This document shows, piece after piece, positions 33,798 to 45,600 of a stretch of 64,000 nt of DNA. The stretch is from assembly GCA_963675135.1 (NCBI GenBank), contig OY776129.1, positions 63,055,028-63,119,027 of the forward strand, given 5' to 3'. This stretch comes from Galeopsis tetrahit (Eukaryota; Streptophyta; Magnoliopsida; Lamiales; Lamiaceae). The translations under genes were made by a program, and so were the position numbers. The notes beneath the pieces were generated by a model. The model saw only the letters and a list, made by a program, of their open reading frames with translations, did not search any database and had not been told where the DNA came from. Each line of letters opens with the position of its first letter. Positions within the stretch are counted from its first letter, which is position 1.

Positions 33798-34288
33798 TTC
33801 TGAATAACATACATGTTGGGCTTGGGCCCAATAAATTAATAGAAGCAAATTCTCAACGGCGTTGGCTATATACCCCTCCAGGTTTGTTAAGTATACTCCC
33901 CCTATCTATTTATTAATTTAATAATCATGTAAAATGTCTAAACTACCCTTATACTAAAACAACCCTACTAAATACACTCCCCCTTTCACTTTTCAACCCT
34001 AACCTAATTGAAGGAGCTACGACCGCCGCTCCTCCGGCCATCGCCGACGCTTTTCCGGCCGTCGTCGCCGCCTTGAATCAATTATAATATCACCTACGAT
34101 GCTATACAAAATGATGACCAAAGTATAATTTACAAAATCTATACATACACATTCAGTATAGTTTTATGAATTGTTCAGAATGTGCTCGGGGAGGGAGAGA
34201 TGGAAAGAGATGAAAGTTGTACATTTTTCTGTACAAAGAAAAAAAAAAGAACAAAAAACGGCACAAGTTAATAAAGATGTACATTTTT

Positions 34289-34458
34289 CGACACTGGTTT
34301 GTCGACGAACAACACTCTCGTCGACACTGGTTTGTCAACGAACAACACTCTCGTCGACACTGGTTTGTCGACTAAAAACATTCTCGTCGACACTGGTTTA
34401 TCAACGAAAAACACTCTCGTTGACACTGATTTGTCGACGAAAAACATTCTTGTCGACA
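34289..34458. repeat. 33-bp minisatellite with GTCGAC core (in element 2)
   Basis: Five copies of a 33-bp unit (CGACACTGGTTTGTCGACGA plus AACAACACTCTCGT-like) are seen. Because 33 is a multiple of 3 the array stays open in several frames and would encode 11-residue repeats such as STNNTLVDTGL on one strand. Confidence 0.9.
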
Positions 34459-34805
34459 ACTTTTTTATGAATTTTTTTAAATAAAATTTTCAACAACTTA
34501 TGGTCGAAGGTATACACTCTCGTCAACAAATAATTGTCGACGAGAGTTAATACCTTAGACCATAAGTTGTCGAGGAAAAAAAAAACTGTTAGGGTAGAAA
34601 AGGCGCAGAAGAGGAAGAAGAGGGCATCCGCCGTAAATAAGGAGGGGCAGAGACGTTGCCGTGAGTGAGGGAGAAGGGGGCGCCGCCGCAAAGAGAACAG
34701 AAAAAAAAAATCCCTACCTTCGACGTCGGCGAGGGAGAAGGCGGCGTACTGGGAGGCGGTGCGGGGTGAAGAAGGCTTCGCGGAGCTAGGTAAGGGGGCG
34801 CCGCC

Positions 34806-35309
34806 TAGACATGTTCAAACCGTAACCGGGAAACCGGCCAACCGGCAAAACCGCCGGTTTGGCAAACCGCCGGTTACGGTTTAAAAACCGAACCGTAACC
34901 GTAAAATGGCGGTTTGGTTACGGTTTGACATTTTGACAAACCGCAAACCGCCGGTTTGGCCGGTTTTGACGGTTAACCGCCGGTTTGCCGGTTTTAAAAA
35001 AAAAAAAAAAAATTAATACACAATTCTTCTATTTTTAATGTATAAATTTAATTTATATAATTTTTATTCAATTCTAGTAATGTATTTTCTAAAAAATGAG
35101 TTAAAATGAATAAAAAATGAACAAAAACGGAGTGAAAACGAGCGAAAACGGAGATAATATTTAAAAAATTAAAAAAAGAAAAAAAAAAAAAGCAAACCGG
35201 CAAATCGGCGGTTAAAAACCGTAACCGTAACCGGCAAACCGGCGGTTCGGTTACGGTTACCGATTTTCGAAAACCGTAACCGGCGGTTTCTAACCGTTGC
35301 GCATGTCTA
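34806..35309 (+). mobile_element. hAT-type MITE nested in element 2
   Basis: The terminal repeats are TAGACATGTTCAAACCG and, in reverse complement, TAGACATGCGCAACGG. The perfect 8-bp direct repeat GCGCCGCC flanks it (34798-34805 and 35310-35317). Ends are dense in CCGGTT blocks around an AT-rich core. It is the same family as 9259-9677, in opposite orientation. Length is 504 bp. It was inserted after the host element. Confidence 0.93.
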
Positions 35310-35499
35310 GCGCCGCCGTCGCATGAGCAGAAAAGGAAAAAAAAAAACGAAACCTACCTTCGGTGGCGGCGATGGAGGCGGACGACGCTGGTTAGGAGGC
35401 GGCGGCGTTGGGAGGACCCGGTGTTGGAGGCCTACTCATTATATCTCTTCTAAAAAATCATCGTATCACCTTTAATACCAATAAACAATTCTTACATTT

Positions 35500-35740
35500 C
35501 ACTACAAAAAAAAAAAAAGATTTAGAAACGGATTAGATACCATAAATACTGTCTCTACAAAAAAAATGAACGACCCGTTTTTTATTTGGGTCAAAATTCC
35601 GTTTCTATTTAACAACGACATTTTCTCGTTTCTAAATCCGTATCTAAACGATAAACAACCCGTTTTACATTCGGGTCAAAAATCCGTCTATAATTTCGTT
35701 CCTATTTAGAAACGACATTTTATCGTCTCTAGCTCTGTGT
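35500..35740 (+). mobile_element. CACTA-like end fragment
   Basis: It starts CACTACAAAAAAA, the terminal form of En/Spm (CACTA) elements. Subterminal short repeats follow (GACCCGTTTT, GGGTCAAAA and TTTAGAAACG types in both orientations). No opposite TTTTGTAGTG end is found, so it is a fragment, or its right end has decayed. Confidence 0.55.
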
Positions 35741-36365
35741 TTTGGGGTGAGGAGGAAGAAGTGTTGGTGGGAAGAGGAAGAAGAAGGAAAGAAAATTAGG
35801 GTTTTTTATGTTTTAATAGGGAGAGTGCATAAGGGTAGATTAGGTATTTTATGGGAGAGTACATCCAATGTGTGTCATTTTAGGGGGTACGAAAATCTGG
35901 GAGTATATTTAACAAGGCTGGAGGGTAATATAGCCAACGCCATTCTCAATATAATCAGAATCTGGCAGTGTCATTAAAATGCAGATAATGAGGTTTTAGT
36001 TTAACATTCAGTTTCAGCCGCCAAATAATTGTTACAGAAGCCAGAAAATACAAAATAAAGTCTCACAGGTAAATAATGGGTCTGACTATATGCACCTCCA
36101 TTTCAGGGATGCACTCCCCCTTTCAATTTATTAATAAAATAATAAAAAACAGCGTACTAGATGCACCACTTTACTAAACGCACCCTCTACTATCATTTCT
36201 TTCACCCTATCCCTAACCCAAATTTCCGGCCAACGTCACCATTTTTTCCGGTAACAAGAAAAAAAATAAAAAATTCAACAAATCAACCACATTCATCCAC
36301 AAATTACCACTATCAAACCAATTAACAAACACCATTATCAAAACTTAGAAAACTAACAATTTTTT

Positions 36366-37211
36366 TTAACAAATTTCGTCAAACCAGTGCGGACCATATA
36401 TGTTCCCGTCGATCACATTTTGTCGACCATATATCTTCCCGTCAATCACATTTTGTCGACGGGAGGATATATGGTCGACCAACAAATGTCGATCGACACT
36501 ATAATGTCGACCATATACACTCTCATCGACAACATTTTGTCGACAAAAGTGTACATTGTTGACATTACAGTGTCGAAATATAAAAAAAAAAAAAAAAAAC
36601 CTGGTGTTTAAACCGGCGAATCGGGGTGGGCTAACGTCGTGGACGGAGCGGCGTGGGCCAACGCCGGCGAAGAGAGGGAGAGAAGAGAGAGGTAGGGGCG
36701 GCCGCTGAAACTTTTTTTTTTTTTTTTTACAGCGGTGGCCGATTGACGGGGCGGCCGCTATAATTTTTTTGTTTTTTTTATTTACAGATCCGGGCGATTC
36801 CGGCGGCGGGAGGAAATGGAGGGGAGAGAAGAGATGGGGTGGTGGGGCGATTCCCGCGGCGGGGGGAAATGGAGGGGAGAGAAGAGATCGGGGTGCGGCG
36901 GCATCAATTTGTTTTTCTTCTTTTTTTTGCAGAAACGCGAGGGGCGACGGCGGCGGAGGCTGCGAGGGAGGGTGCCGCCGGACGGGAGGAGGGGGCGGCC
37001 GCGCGGCCGCCAATCTGCAATTTTTTTTATAAGGCGGCGAGGCGGAGGTAGAGGCGGCCGTGGCGAGGCGAGACGGGGGTGGCCGGCGACGGGGTGAAGG
37101 GGGGAGGGGGAAGATGGAGGTTGGGTTGGGGAAGATGAGGAATTTAGGGTTGGGGTGTGGATAGTAATATGCATTTAATTGGTGTAAAGGGTATTTTGGG
37201 TTTTTCGCCAT
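36366..37211 (-). CDS. 281-codon open frame across Mutator-like element 3
   Basis: The frame starts with ATG at 37209-37211 and stops at 36366-36368, so nearly the whole element is open on this strand. The predicted product is Pro/Arg/Ala-rich in the first 150 residues, then has Lys- and Phe-rich homopolymer-like runs from the A and T tracts. It ends with repeats such as RQNVIDGKIYG from the 33-bp minisatellite. No known domain is recognised. Openness may result from GC-rich composition and the multiple-of-three repeat period rather than selection. It is listed because of its length, not because translation is supported. Confidence 0.25.
   Translation of the reverse strand: MAKNPKYPLHQLNAYYYPHPNPKFLIFPNPTSIFPLPPSPRRRPPPSRLATAASTSASPPYKKNCRLAAARPPPPPVRRHPPSQPPPPSPLAFLQKKEEKQIDAAAPRSLLSPPFPPAAGIAPPPHLFSPLHFLPPPESPGSVNKKNKKIIAAAPSIGHRCKKKKKKFQRPPLPLSSLPLFAGVGPRRSVHDVSPPRFAGLNTRFFFFFFIFRHCNVNNVHFCRQNVVDESVYGRHYSVDRHLLVDHISSRRQNVIDGKIYGRQNVIDGNIYGPHWFDEIC
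36391..36577. repeat. 33-bp minisatellite with GTCGAC core (in element 3)
   Basis: Two to three direct copies of a 33-bp unit (GTCGACCATATATCTTCCCG plus TCAATCACATTTT) are followed by inverted and diverged copies. The block TACACTCTCATCGACAA at about 36515 is nearly the same as TACACTCTCGTCAACAA at about 34511 in element 2, linking the two elements. Confidence 0.8.
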
Positions 37212-37288
37212 ATTATTTTAATAATTTCCTGAAAAGGGGAGTGCATCAAACCGAAATGGAGGTGCATATAGTCAGACCCGTAAATAAT

Positions 37289-39258
37289 TGACACACAAGG
37301 CCAGATGGGAATAAACCCAAACCATTATTTGAATATCTATGCTGAATTGGGCCTTTCAGAATGGAGTGATTCACAGCAAAAATCATCAAACAATATTCGG
37401 AAACAAGCAAACAAACGTTATTGATAATAAATTATGCTGATCAATTGCCAAGAGAAATAAAAGTTACTTAAAAAAAACAACTGAGCAATTGATCAACATA
37501 ATTTATTATCAATATATAATGTTACTTGATAATGATTAAGTAGCTTTTACAAATTTCAATATTTCAACAAATGTTACTTGATAATTAATTAATGAAATAA
37601 TTGAGCAAATTATAGTTCAACTTCAAATTAAATAAGAGAAATTGCACAAACCTTGTTTTTTGTTAATTAAATAAAAATCATTTTGCAAATTTGTCAATTC
37701 CTCATTTTCATTTTTTGTGTTTTTTGTTAATTAATATTTTTTTAACATATGTCAGTTAACTAATCTCAATACATTAAAATCCAGCCTTGATTTCTTGCCA
37801 ACATAAAAGCAACGCCCAAAAATGTGATATAAGGCCCATAACATCTCACATTTACTTACCATCATTTGCAGCCACAATATTTGTAATAGCAGCTGCATAT
37901 GATTTTTTTATCCTGTTTTAGTTTTTTTTTTTTCTATTTCTTGAGTTTAATATGATCATAAATAGTTTAATTTTTTAATTAAATGTTTCATGGGAATCCT
38001 CCTAGAAATATTGAATTCACTACTATTTAATAAGATAGCATAATTAAGACTACTCAGGCCAAAACTTTGTTAATTGATAGAAATTAGTAGCATTGATCCA
38101 TTGATAGAAAAAAGGATAAAAAAAAATGTGTGAAAAAATATATGTATGTAAATATATACTTTGAATATAATTATATTAATATGCATATTTATCCTTCTTA
38201 TTTGAATTTATGTGTATATGTACAATTATATCAATATGTAAATGTTGATACATACTACTATTACTTAAAGCTAAAGCAGGGCCAATTAACCATCCCAGAT
38301 CAAAAGATTTGAAAAATAGCAACATGTGAATAAGTGAGGATTGTTTCTTTGTACAGTATTTAAACGTACAAAGATGGATTAAAACTAGGAATATATGACG
38401 TCGACATGCATGGTATGATCAAATAAAAGATGTATCAAATATCGTTAATATGTACAAGGATCAAGTGAGTTAATGTGTATTTTAAACCGAAATGGTTAAA
38501 AGATGACAATTAACAGTTTAACTCTGGATGATTCAATTTATATTGTTACAAAGAAATTGGTGGATAATATGATTTCATTCACAATTTTCTTAGATATGTT
38601 CATAAGGACTACAAAATTCCCAAAAATAAAATAAAAAATGAAATAAAGCTAAGCAGGGCCCACCAACATACATCGATCTGGAAAATATCATCATACGAAG
38701 AAGATGTGAGCAAATTTATCCATTAAAATCATATCCTTTGTTTTTTCAAACTAACTAGTCAAAATCCACTACCCTCTTTGTGGGTAAATTCGTGATTTTG
38801 GGCAAATTGATGAAAGATTTTAATTAAGTTTTAAATAAATTTCAACTAAGGAGGGCTTGACCTGAGGCCAAAATCACCACGATTAGATTTAGTGAGTTTA
38901 TTTTGCTCTTTTCTCTATATATATGAGTTGGTCTCCTGTGCATAGAGTTCACGTGCACCCTATGCGACCAGTGATCAACTATAAGAAACAAAAACGCGAA
39001 TTTTCAACAACAAAGTAACTCCTGGCCTGGCGGTTACAATATTTGGAAACGGGTATAAGGTCACAGGTTCAAGACTTGTGTTTTCAATAATAAAAATTAC
39101 ACTTTTTAGTTAAAACATCTATCACTTTATATTTTCTCTCTCTCTAGCTCTCTCGATTTGGTTTCAACTGCATAAACGTTTGTAAGTGAATATTCAATCA
39201 ATCTCCTTTTTTTTTGTAAAAGTTGTGCAATGAATTGATATGAATTTGGTTTGGTAGG
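37289..39258. other. Intergenic sequence
   Basis: AT-rich sequence without a gene. At 39020-39080, CTGGCCTGGCGGTTACAAT and GGTCACAGGTTCAAGAC resemble A and B boxes of a tRNA-derived SINE, but ends were not found. Near 38935-38965 GTGCAC-containing sequence may be one end of a transposon split by the gypsy insertion. Confidence 0.35.
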
Positions 39259-40922
39259 TGATACACGTGTTATGCAACACTAAATAAACAACCGCAAGTA
39301 TACGACGTCTATTATAGCGTGATAAGCACGAGGTCGATCCCACGAGAAGGCTAAGCGTAAAAGTGGTAGTTTGCTATTCGAATTCTAAGTAGACGTGATC
39401 GAAATTTTGAAAGTGATGATTTACTCTAAAGTTACCTACCAAGTGGCACGAATAAGCAACAAAGAGCAAAGATAAAATCGATCAAATGGCATACAAATCA
39501 CAAAACGAAAGTAAAATGGATGTAAACTCAATTAAGAGAAAGTAGGTCCTAGAGCACATGCACTACTAATGAATCCAACTATGGTTAAATGCCTATTCAA
39601 ATGGTGTTCATGCTTTGTCTATAAGATTGATCACAACGTAATGAATTAAAAGTCCTTTCGATCCAAGTAATTCAAAGGAATTACTACACAACCTAGTATC
39701 TCTACCTAAGTTGCACAATAAGACCCAATCAAGCCCTTAAGATCATCACACATCTTCCTAATCATTGATCATCTTTCAATCTCACAATAAAATTAGGTCA
39801 AATGCTTGCAATCAATTAATCAAACTAGATTTCTCAACCTAATTCAACTAACTATGATCAACACATCACCATTGTACACATAATGACATGTTTTGCAACA
39901 AATACCAAGCATCCAAATAGAATTAAGCCACACAAACACCAATTAAACAAATATTAATCCGTAGATATCATCAAAAGTATGTACAAGGCCCTAAAACCAA
40001 AAGTGTTCTAGCCAATCAACCACATGTTTGAATTACAAGGAAAACAAAGATCAAATCAATAAAAACTGAAAATAAGGAAAAGCTTAGACTGTGGTGTGGT
40101 GAGGAATTGAATTCCCAAGCTAGTGGCTCCTCCCTTGCATGAATTGGTGGTGAATTGAAGAAGATATGACCCAAAACCTCCAAATGTGTGTTGATGTGTG
40201 AAAGAATTCTTGAGAGAGGGGTAAGATGGTGTGAAATTCAAGAAGTGGGGTATTTATAGTGTTGGGGTAGGGTTTGGATATGATATTTGCAAGTTAGTCC
40301 TTCAAAAATGGAGAAAACAGGCGTTTGGCACCGAATTTGGGAGTGACTCGGCCGAGTTGGGGTCACTCGGCCGAGTTGGGGTCACTCGGCCGAGTTGGGG
40401 TGTTAGTCGAACATCACAAAAACAGGGGTTGCGCGTTACTCGGCCGAGTGGTCTTCAAAGCCTTCAGTTCAACTCGGCCGAGTTGGGTTACTCGGCCGAG
40501 TGCGCAGTAAAACTCAAACTCGCAGATTCGGCCGAGTAACATCACTCGGCCGTGTGCGCAGTCGAGGCCAAACTCGCAGATTCGGCCGAGTAACCTCACT
40601 CGGCCGAGTTGCCTTGTTCTTCGATTTCGGCCTTTTCTCGTTTCGTGCATAACTTTCGCCTCGGGTGTCGGATTGACTTGATTCCTTTGGCTAATCCACT
40701 CCGTTTTCCGAGACGAATCCAACCGTGCACTCCTCTTTCCAGTCCGATCACTTGTGGTATGTGTTTTGCTCCAAATTCCATCGTTTTACCTACAAAATCA
40801 ACAAAACACAACCTTTCTCTCATTTCGGCTTAAGCAATCATAATCAATGCATAAATCAATGAAATCCACATCAAAATATGTTTCACATGTGCCTTAAAAT
40901 TGTGTAAATTCCACCCGAATCA
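39259..40922 (-). repeat. 3' LTR of the gypsy element
   Basis: 1664 bp, with TGATACACGTG at the left and GAATCA at the right of the + strand. It holds ten CGGCCG-centred palindromes and a TATA box. It has three tandem copies of a 19-bp GAGTTGGGGTCACTCGGCC unit where the partner LTR has two. Confidence 0.95.
40251..40258 (-). promoter_or_regulatory. TATA box in the 3' LTR
   Basis: TATAAATA on the minus strand in the context CACTATAAATACCCC. It is at the same place as the box at 49467-49474. Confidence 0.6.
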
Positions 40923-40940
40923 AACCCCCCCAAACTTAAA
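40923..40940 (-). other. Polypurine tract of the gypsy element
   Basis: On the minus strand AAGTTTGGGGGGGTTT lies directly before the 3' LTR. Confidence 0.8.
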
Positions 40941-42628
40941 ATGTTGTTTGTCCTCAAACAACTAAGCACTTAAGGCAATGAGGGTGGAATGATCACAATG
41001 GAATATTCAATGTAATTCACACATGCAAAGTAGGATGTAATGATATCTCTTTCTCAAAGTGCATTTCTCAATGAAGGTCATAGGCTCACTATTGCAATTC
41101 ACACTCATGGATCAAAGAATGCATCAACACACAACACATTGTGAATGGGGAAACATAATCTAAATGCTCAAGTCCTCTACTCACATGACAAAGTGTTTCT
41201 CTCAAACACACAAACAAATTGAGGATATTAATGCACTCATCAACCAAGTTGTGCTATGCAATCACCATATGCTTGCCCAACTTCTACTTTCTACACACAC
41301 TCAAATGCTCAACAATGTGATCAATAGGGCTTAATCAAGGATGTAACATTGGCTCTTTGGACAAGGTAGGATGAATTTGGGAATTGTGACTCTTCTAGTG
41401 GGGGACAAAGCTTGTTGTTTTACAATGTGTGCTTTTCACTTTCAAAGCTTACAAACTTCATCCTCACTTTTCTTTTTCCTTTCTTTTTCAAGCATTCATC
41501 ACCTCATCTTTTGAACCATTTTTTTTCTTTTCAAGCTTTTGGGGCTCTTTGTCCCTCTTTTCTTTTCCTTGATTTTCTTTTCATCTTTCTCTTTTTCTTC
41601 TTTCAACTTTTTCAACTTTTCTTTTCACCAAAGATATTCATTCAAGCACATGTTTTCCACTTTGTCTTTTATTCCCCACTAGATGTAGGCATCAAAGGCT
41701 CAAAAAGGCTAAGTGGTTAACATTGTAGTTTGCCAAGAAAATGAGGAATTAAGCTCAAGGGGCTAACTACGGAAAATTACTTCGGTTTTGGGAAATTTTG
41801 GCTAAGTGACTCTTTTAGAACAAGATGGCCTATATCACATCACATCATCTCACACAATCATGCTTTCAAACAAAAACTTGGGCAAGTTCTAGGATTACTA
41901 GCAATAACCTAGTCCACTCTCAAATGAACTAAACCGGATTACATGCTCGATTTAAGGCTCAATTCTCACTGGTTTATTCAATAGGACTCTCACATTCATC
42001 AAATATCCCCAAACACAACATATCATGCATTCATGCTATCAAAGATCACAAATATGAACACAACCATGGTACTATATCCAACATCAATCATGCTTACATT
42101 CAAAGCAAATAAACATCACCACAACTACTCAACAATGGATTCCAATGACTATTCATGCTCACATTTCACCAAATGTCCACTACCCAACATATGATCAAAA
42201 ACCAACTTAAACAATCTAAGCATGTGAAAACCAAGTGTGCGCCGGTGCAAAATGTGACACAAGTAGAATGACGAACCGGTGCAAGGGTAACAACTAGTAG
42301 AAAAAATAAAAGAAAAATAACTCCCCCAAACTTAGAATTTTACTATGTATAAATTCTAAGTTTGGGGCTACAAGTTGTTACCTCCCTCCTTGCACATCCA
42401 ATGCTTCTTGAAGATCACCATTGCATCACTTGCTCTTTTTTTTCAAAGTTGGCTTTGCTTCTTCTTCATTCTCCATGACAAGGTATCCACGATTCTCCTC
42501 ATCCATACCTACAACGAAAACTAAGCTATCAACACTACTAAAGCAATAAACACAAAGCAATAAAACCTTGGGTTGCCTCCCAAGAAGCGCTATTTTTAAC
42601 GTCCTATGCCGGACAATTGCTTCCTCTT
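40941..42628 (-). other. Non-coding region between pol and 3' LTR of the gypsy element
   Basis: No ORF of env type is present. A purine-rich stretch on the minus strand lies at about 41450-41640. A perfect 17-bp stem hairpin (42324-42367) contains a second polypurine-like tract. Confidence 0.6.
42324..42367 (-). other. Hairpin containing an internal polypurine-like tract
   Basis: The stem arms CCCCAAACTTAGAATTT and AAATTCTAAGTTTGGGG are perfect complements around a 10-base loop. The minus strand reads CTAAGTTTGGGGGAG, sharing AAGTTTGGGGG with the terminal polypurine tract. It could act as a second plus-strand initiation site. Confidence 0.55.
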
Positions 42629-45600
42629 TCAAGCCTCATCCAAATGAAGCGACTCCACCATGCGAAGTTGCTCGTTTCCAAAGTAATGCTTCACTCTTTG
42701 TCCGTTCACCACAAAGGTCGTTCCATCCTTACCAATAAGCTCCACATTTCCCATGGGCGTCACATTTTTAATCACAAAGGGCCCCGACCACTTTGACTTC
42801 AATTTGCCCGGAAATAACCTCAACCTTGAGTTGAACAATAGGACTTGTTCTCCAACTTGAAACTCTCTTCTTTCAATCATCTTGTCATGAAATCTCTTGG
42901 CTCTTTCTTTGTGAATCTTGGAATTCTCAAAGGCTCAATTCCTAAATTCATCAAGCTCATTAAGCATCATCTTCCTTCTTTCTCCGGATGCCTTAAAATC
43001 AAGATTCAACTCATTGATGGCCCAACGAGTTCTCAACTCCACTTCCACGGGTAGATGGCAAGATTTACCATACACAAGTTGGTAAGGAGATGTTCCCAAA
43101 GGTGTCTTATAGGTCGTTCGATATGCCCAAAGAGCATCATCCAACTTGATAGCCCAATCCTTCCTCTTTAACCCAACGGTCTTCTCCAAGATTTGCTTCA
43201 CCTCTCGATTAGCAAGCTCCGTTTGCCCATTAGCTTGGGGATGATATGGTGTGGTCACCCTATGCTTTACTCCATACTTTGTCAAAAGTTGGTCAAGCCA
43301 TCAGTTGCAAAAGTGTGAACCACCATCACTCACTAATGCTCTTGGAGTACCAAAACGAGTAAAAATATTCTTCCTCAAAAAATTGAGGACCACCTTGGCA
43401 TCATTTGTAGTGGTTGGAATGGCCTCAATCCACCTAGAGACATAATCAATAGCCAATAGGATGTAGGAAAATCCATGAGAGGTAGGGAATGGTCCCATGA
43501 AATCAATCCCCCATACATCAAAAAGCTCCACCTCAATTACATTCTTCATAGGCATCTCATGCCTCTTTGAGATGTTTCCCATCCTTTGGCACTTGTCACA
43601 CTTCTTCACAAAAGCTACACAATCCCTAAAAATGGATGGCCAATAGAAACCACTTTGAAGAACCTTGTGAGCCGTCCTATTTGCTCCAAAATGACCTCCA
43701 TAAGGAGATGAATGGCACTCTTCAATCACTTTCTCCCACTCATCTTCCCCTAAGCACCTTCTCATGACCATATCCGAACACCATCTATAAAGAAACAGAT
43801 CCTCCCAAACATAGAACTTAATATCATGATAGAATTTCTTCTTTTGATGGAATGAGAGGTTTGGTGGTGGTGTTCCGGTGGCTATGTAGTTCACAAAATC
43901 GGCGAACCATGGACATGTTTCTTTGATGGTAAGGATTTGTTCATCGGGAAACCACTCTTTAATAGGAACTTGGATGTCCTTTTCTTCCACATTCTCAAGC
44001 CTTGAGAGATGATCCGCTACCACATTTTCACATCCTTTTCTATCCCTTATCTCCACGTCAAACTCTTGCAAAAGGAGTACCCAACGTATCAACCTTGGTT
44101 TGGCCTCTTTCTTCTCAATCAAATACTTGAGAATCGTGTGATCCGTGTATACTATGGTCTTAGCTCCCACCAAGTATGCTCTAAACTTGTCAAAACTATA
44201 AATCACGGCTAGCATCTCCTTCTCCGTTGTGGTGTAATTCTTTTGAGCCGGATTTAAAGTTTTGCTTGCATAGTAAATCACACGAAAGAGCTTATCTCTC
44301 TTTTGACCCAAAGCTACTCCAATAGCATAGTCACTAGCGTCACACATGATTTCAAATGGTTGACTCCAATCGGGTATCACCAACACGGGAGCTTTGATCA
44401 ACGCCTCTTTCAAAATCTCAAATGACTTTATGCACTCTTCACTAAAGATGAAGGTGGCACCCTTCTCCAACAATGCACACATGGGCTTGGCTATCTTTGA
44501 AAAATCCTTGATAAATCTTCTATAGAACCCGGCATGCCCAAGAAAACTCCTAACCGCCTTCTCATTGGTTGGTGGGGGTAGCTTCTCAATTGCCACAATC
44601 TTTGCTCTATCAATCTCAAGCCCTTTAGCCGAAATCTTGTGCCCAAGCACAATCCCTTCCTTCACCATAAAATGGCATTTCTCCCAATTAAGCACCAAGT
44701 TGATACATCTTTGTAAAACACAAGAGAGGTTACGTAGACATGTATCAAAGCAATAACCAAATACGGAAAAATCATCCATAAACACCTCCATTATGTTTTC
44801 AATCATGCCATGAAAAATAACCATCATGCATCGTTGGAAGGTGGCGGGGGCATTGCACAATCCAAATGGCATTCTCCTAAAAGCAAAAGTACCATAAGGG
44901 CAAGTAAAAGTTGATTTCTCTTGGTCTTTAGGATCAATCAAAATTTGATTGTATCCCGAATAACCATCAAGAAAGCAATAATACTCATATCCCGCCATCC
45001 TATCCAGCATTTGATCAATAAAAGGCAAAGGGAAGTGATCTTTCCTAGTGGCACTATTCAACATACGATAATCAATGCACACTCTACACCCCACAATGGT
45101 CCTAGAAGGAATGTCCTCTAAGGCTTCGGTTTTAATAATGGTCATACCCCCCTTCTTAGGTACTACTTGTGTTGGGCTCACCCACTCACTATCACTTATG
45201 GGAAAAATTATATCATTATCTAACCACTTCAACACCTCTTTTCTTACCACTTCTTGCATTATGGGGTTCAATCTTCTTTGACCTTGGGCTTTAGGTTTAA
45301 TAGACTCATCTAGTCTAATTTTATGCATGCAAATATGAGCCGGTATTCCCTTCAAATCCGAAATATCCCAACCAATAGCCGATTTATAAGTTCTAAGCAC
45401 CCTAAGCAATTTTTCTAACTCAAGCTCATGCAAGTGTGAAGAAACAATAATCGGAAAGAGTTCACCTTGTTCAAGATAAGCATATCTCAAGTGCTCCGGA
45501 AGTGGTTTCAAGTCGAGCTTCCTCCCCTTCTCTTGAGCTTTTGGTTTCTCCTTAGCTTCCTCCTTTGGTGCTTCCAATGCATAACATGAGGGCCAAGTGT

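Larger units (their letters stand above)
33858..35941. mobile_element. Mutator-like non-autonomous element 2
   Basis: Long inverted repeats begin GGCGTTGGCTATAT at the left and end ATATAGCCAACGCC at the right, and continue inward for about 45 bp with a handful of mismatches. The 9-bp flanking repeat is ATTCTCAAC/ATTCTCAAT (33849-33857 and 35942-35950, one mismatch). The interior holds an 11-codon-period minisatellite (34289-34458), GC-rich exon-like blocks each followed on the minus strand by GTAGG-type donors and T tracts (about 34715 and 35360), a nested hAT MITE (34806-35309) and a CACTA-like fragment (35500-35740). No transposase is present. Confidence 0.88.
36078..37279. mobile_element. 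Mutator-like non-autonomous element 3
   Basis: Inverted repeats of about 43 bp: GGGTCTGACTATATGCACCT at the left, with its near-exact complement at the right ending ATAGTCAGACCC. The perfect 9-bp direct repeat GTAAATAAT flanks it (36069-36077 and 37280-37288). The interior has a GTCGAC minisatellite (36391-36577) and GC-rich blocks, three of them preceded by poly-T plus AG acceptors (ending about 36731, 36787 and 36930). A 52-60-bp tandem duplication occurs in the GC block (about 36788-36898). The minus strand is open for 281 codons across most of the element. No transposase is present. Confidence 0.92.

Noticed and set aside
34153..34691. Regularly spaced repeats that look CRISPR-like, with open frames on both strands
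   Set aside because: Units are contiguous without unique spacers and lie in a plant transposon; this is a minisatellite.
36769..37097. Several + strand Gly/Arg-rich frames in element 3
   Set aside because: They are composition-driven, mutually overlapping and have no motif.
39020..39100. Possible second SINE (CTGGCCTGGCGG and GGTTCAAGAC)
   Set aside because: The boxes are plausible but ends and target duplication are missing; left as a remark only.
40231..40823. Open frames of 60-102 codons in the gypsy LTR (and again at 49447-50030)
   Set aside because: They arise from the GC-rich palindrome repeats and occur identically in both LTRs; no protein motif is seen.
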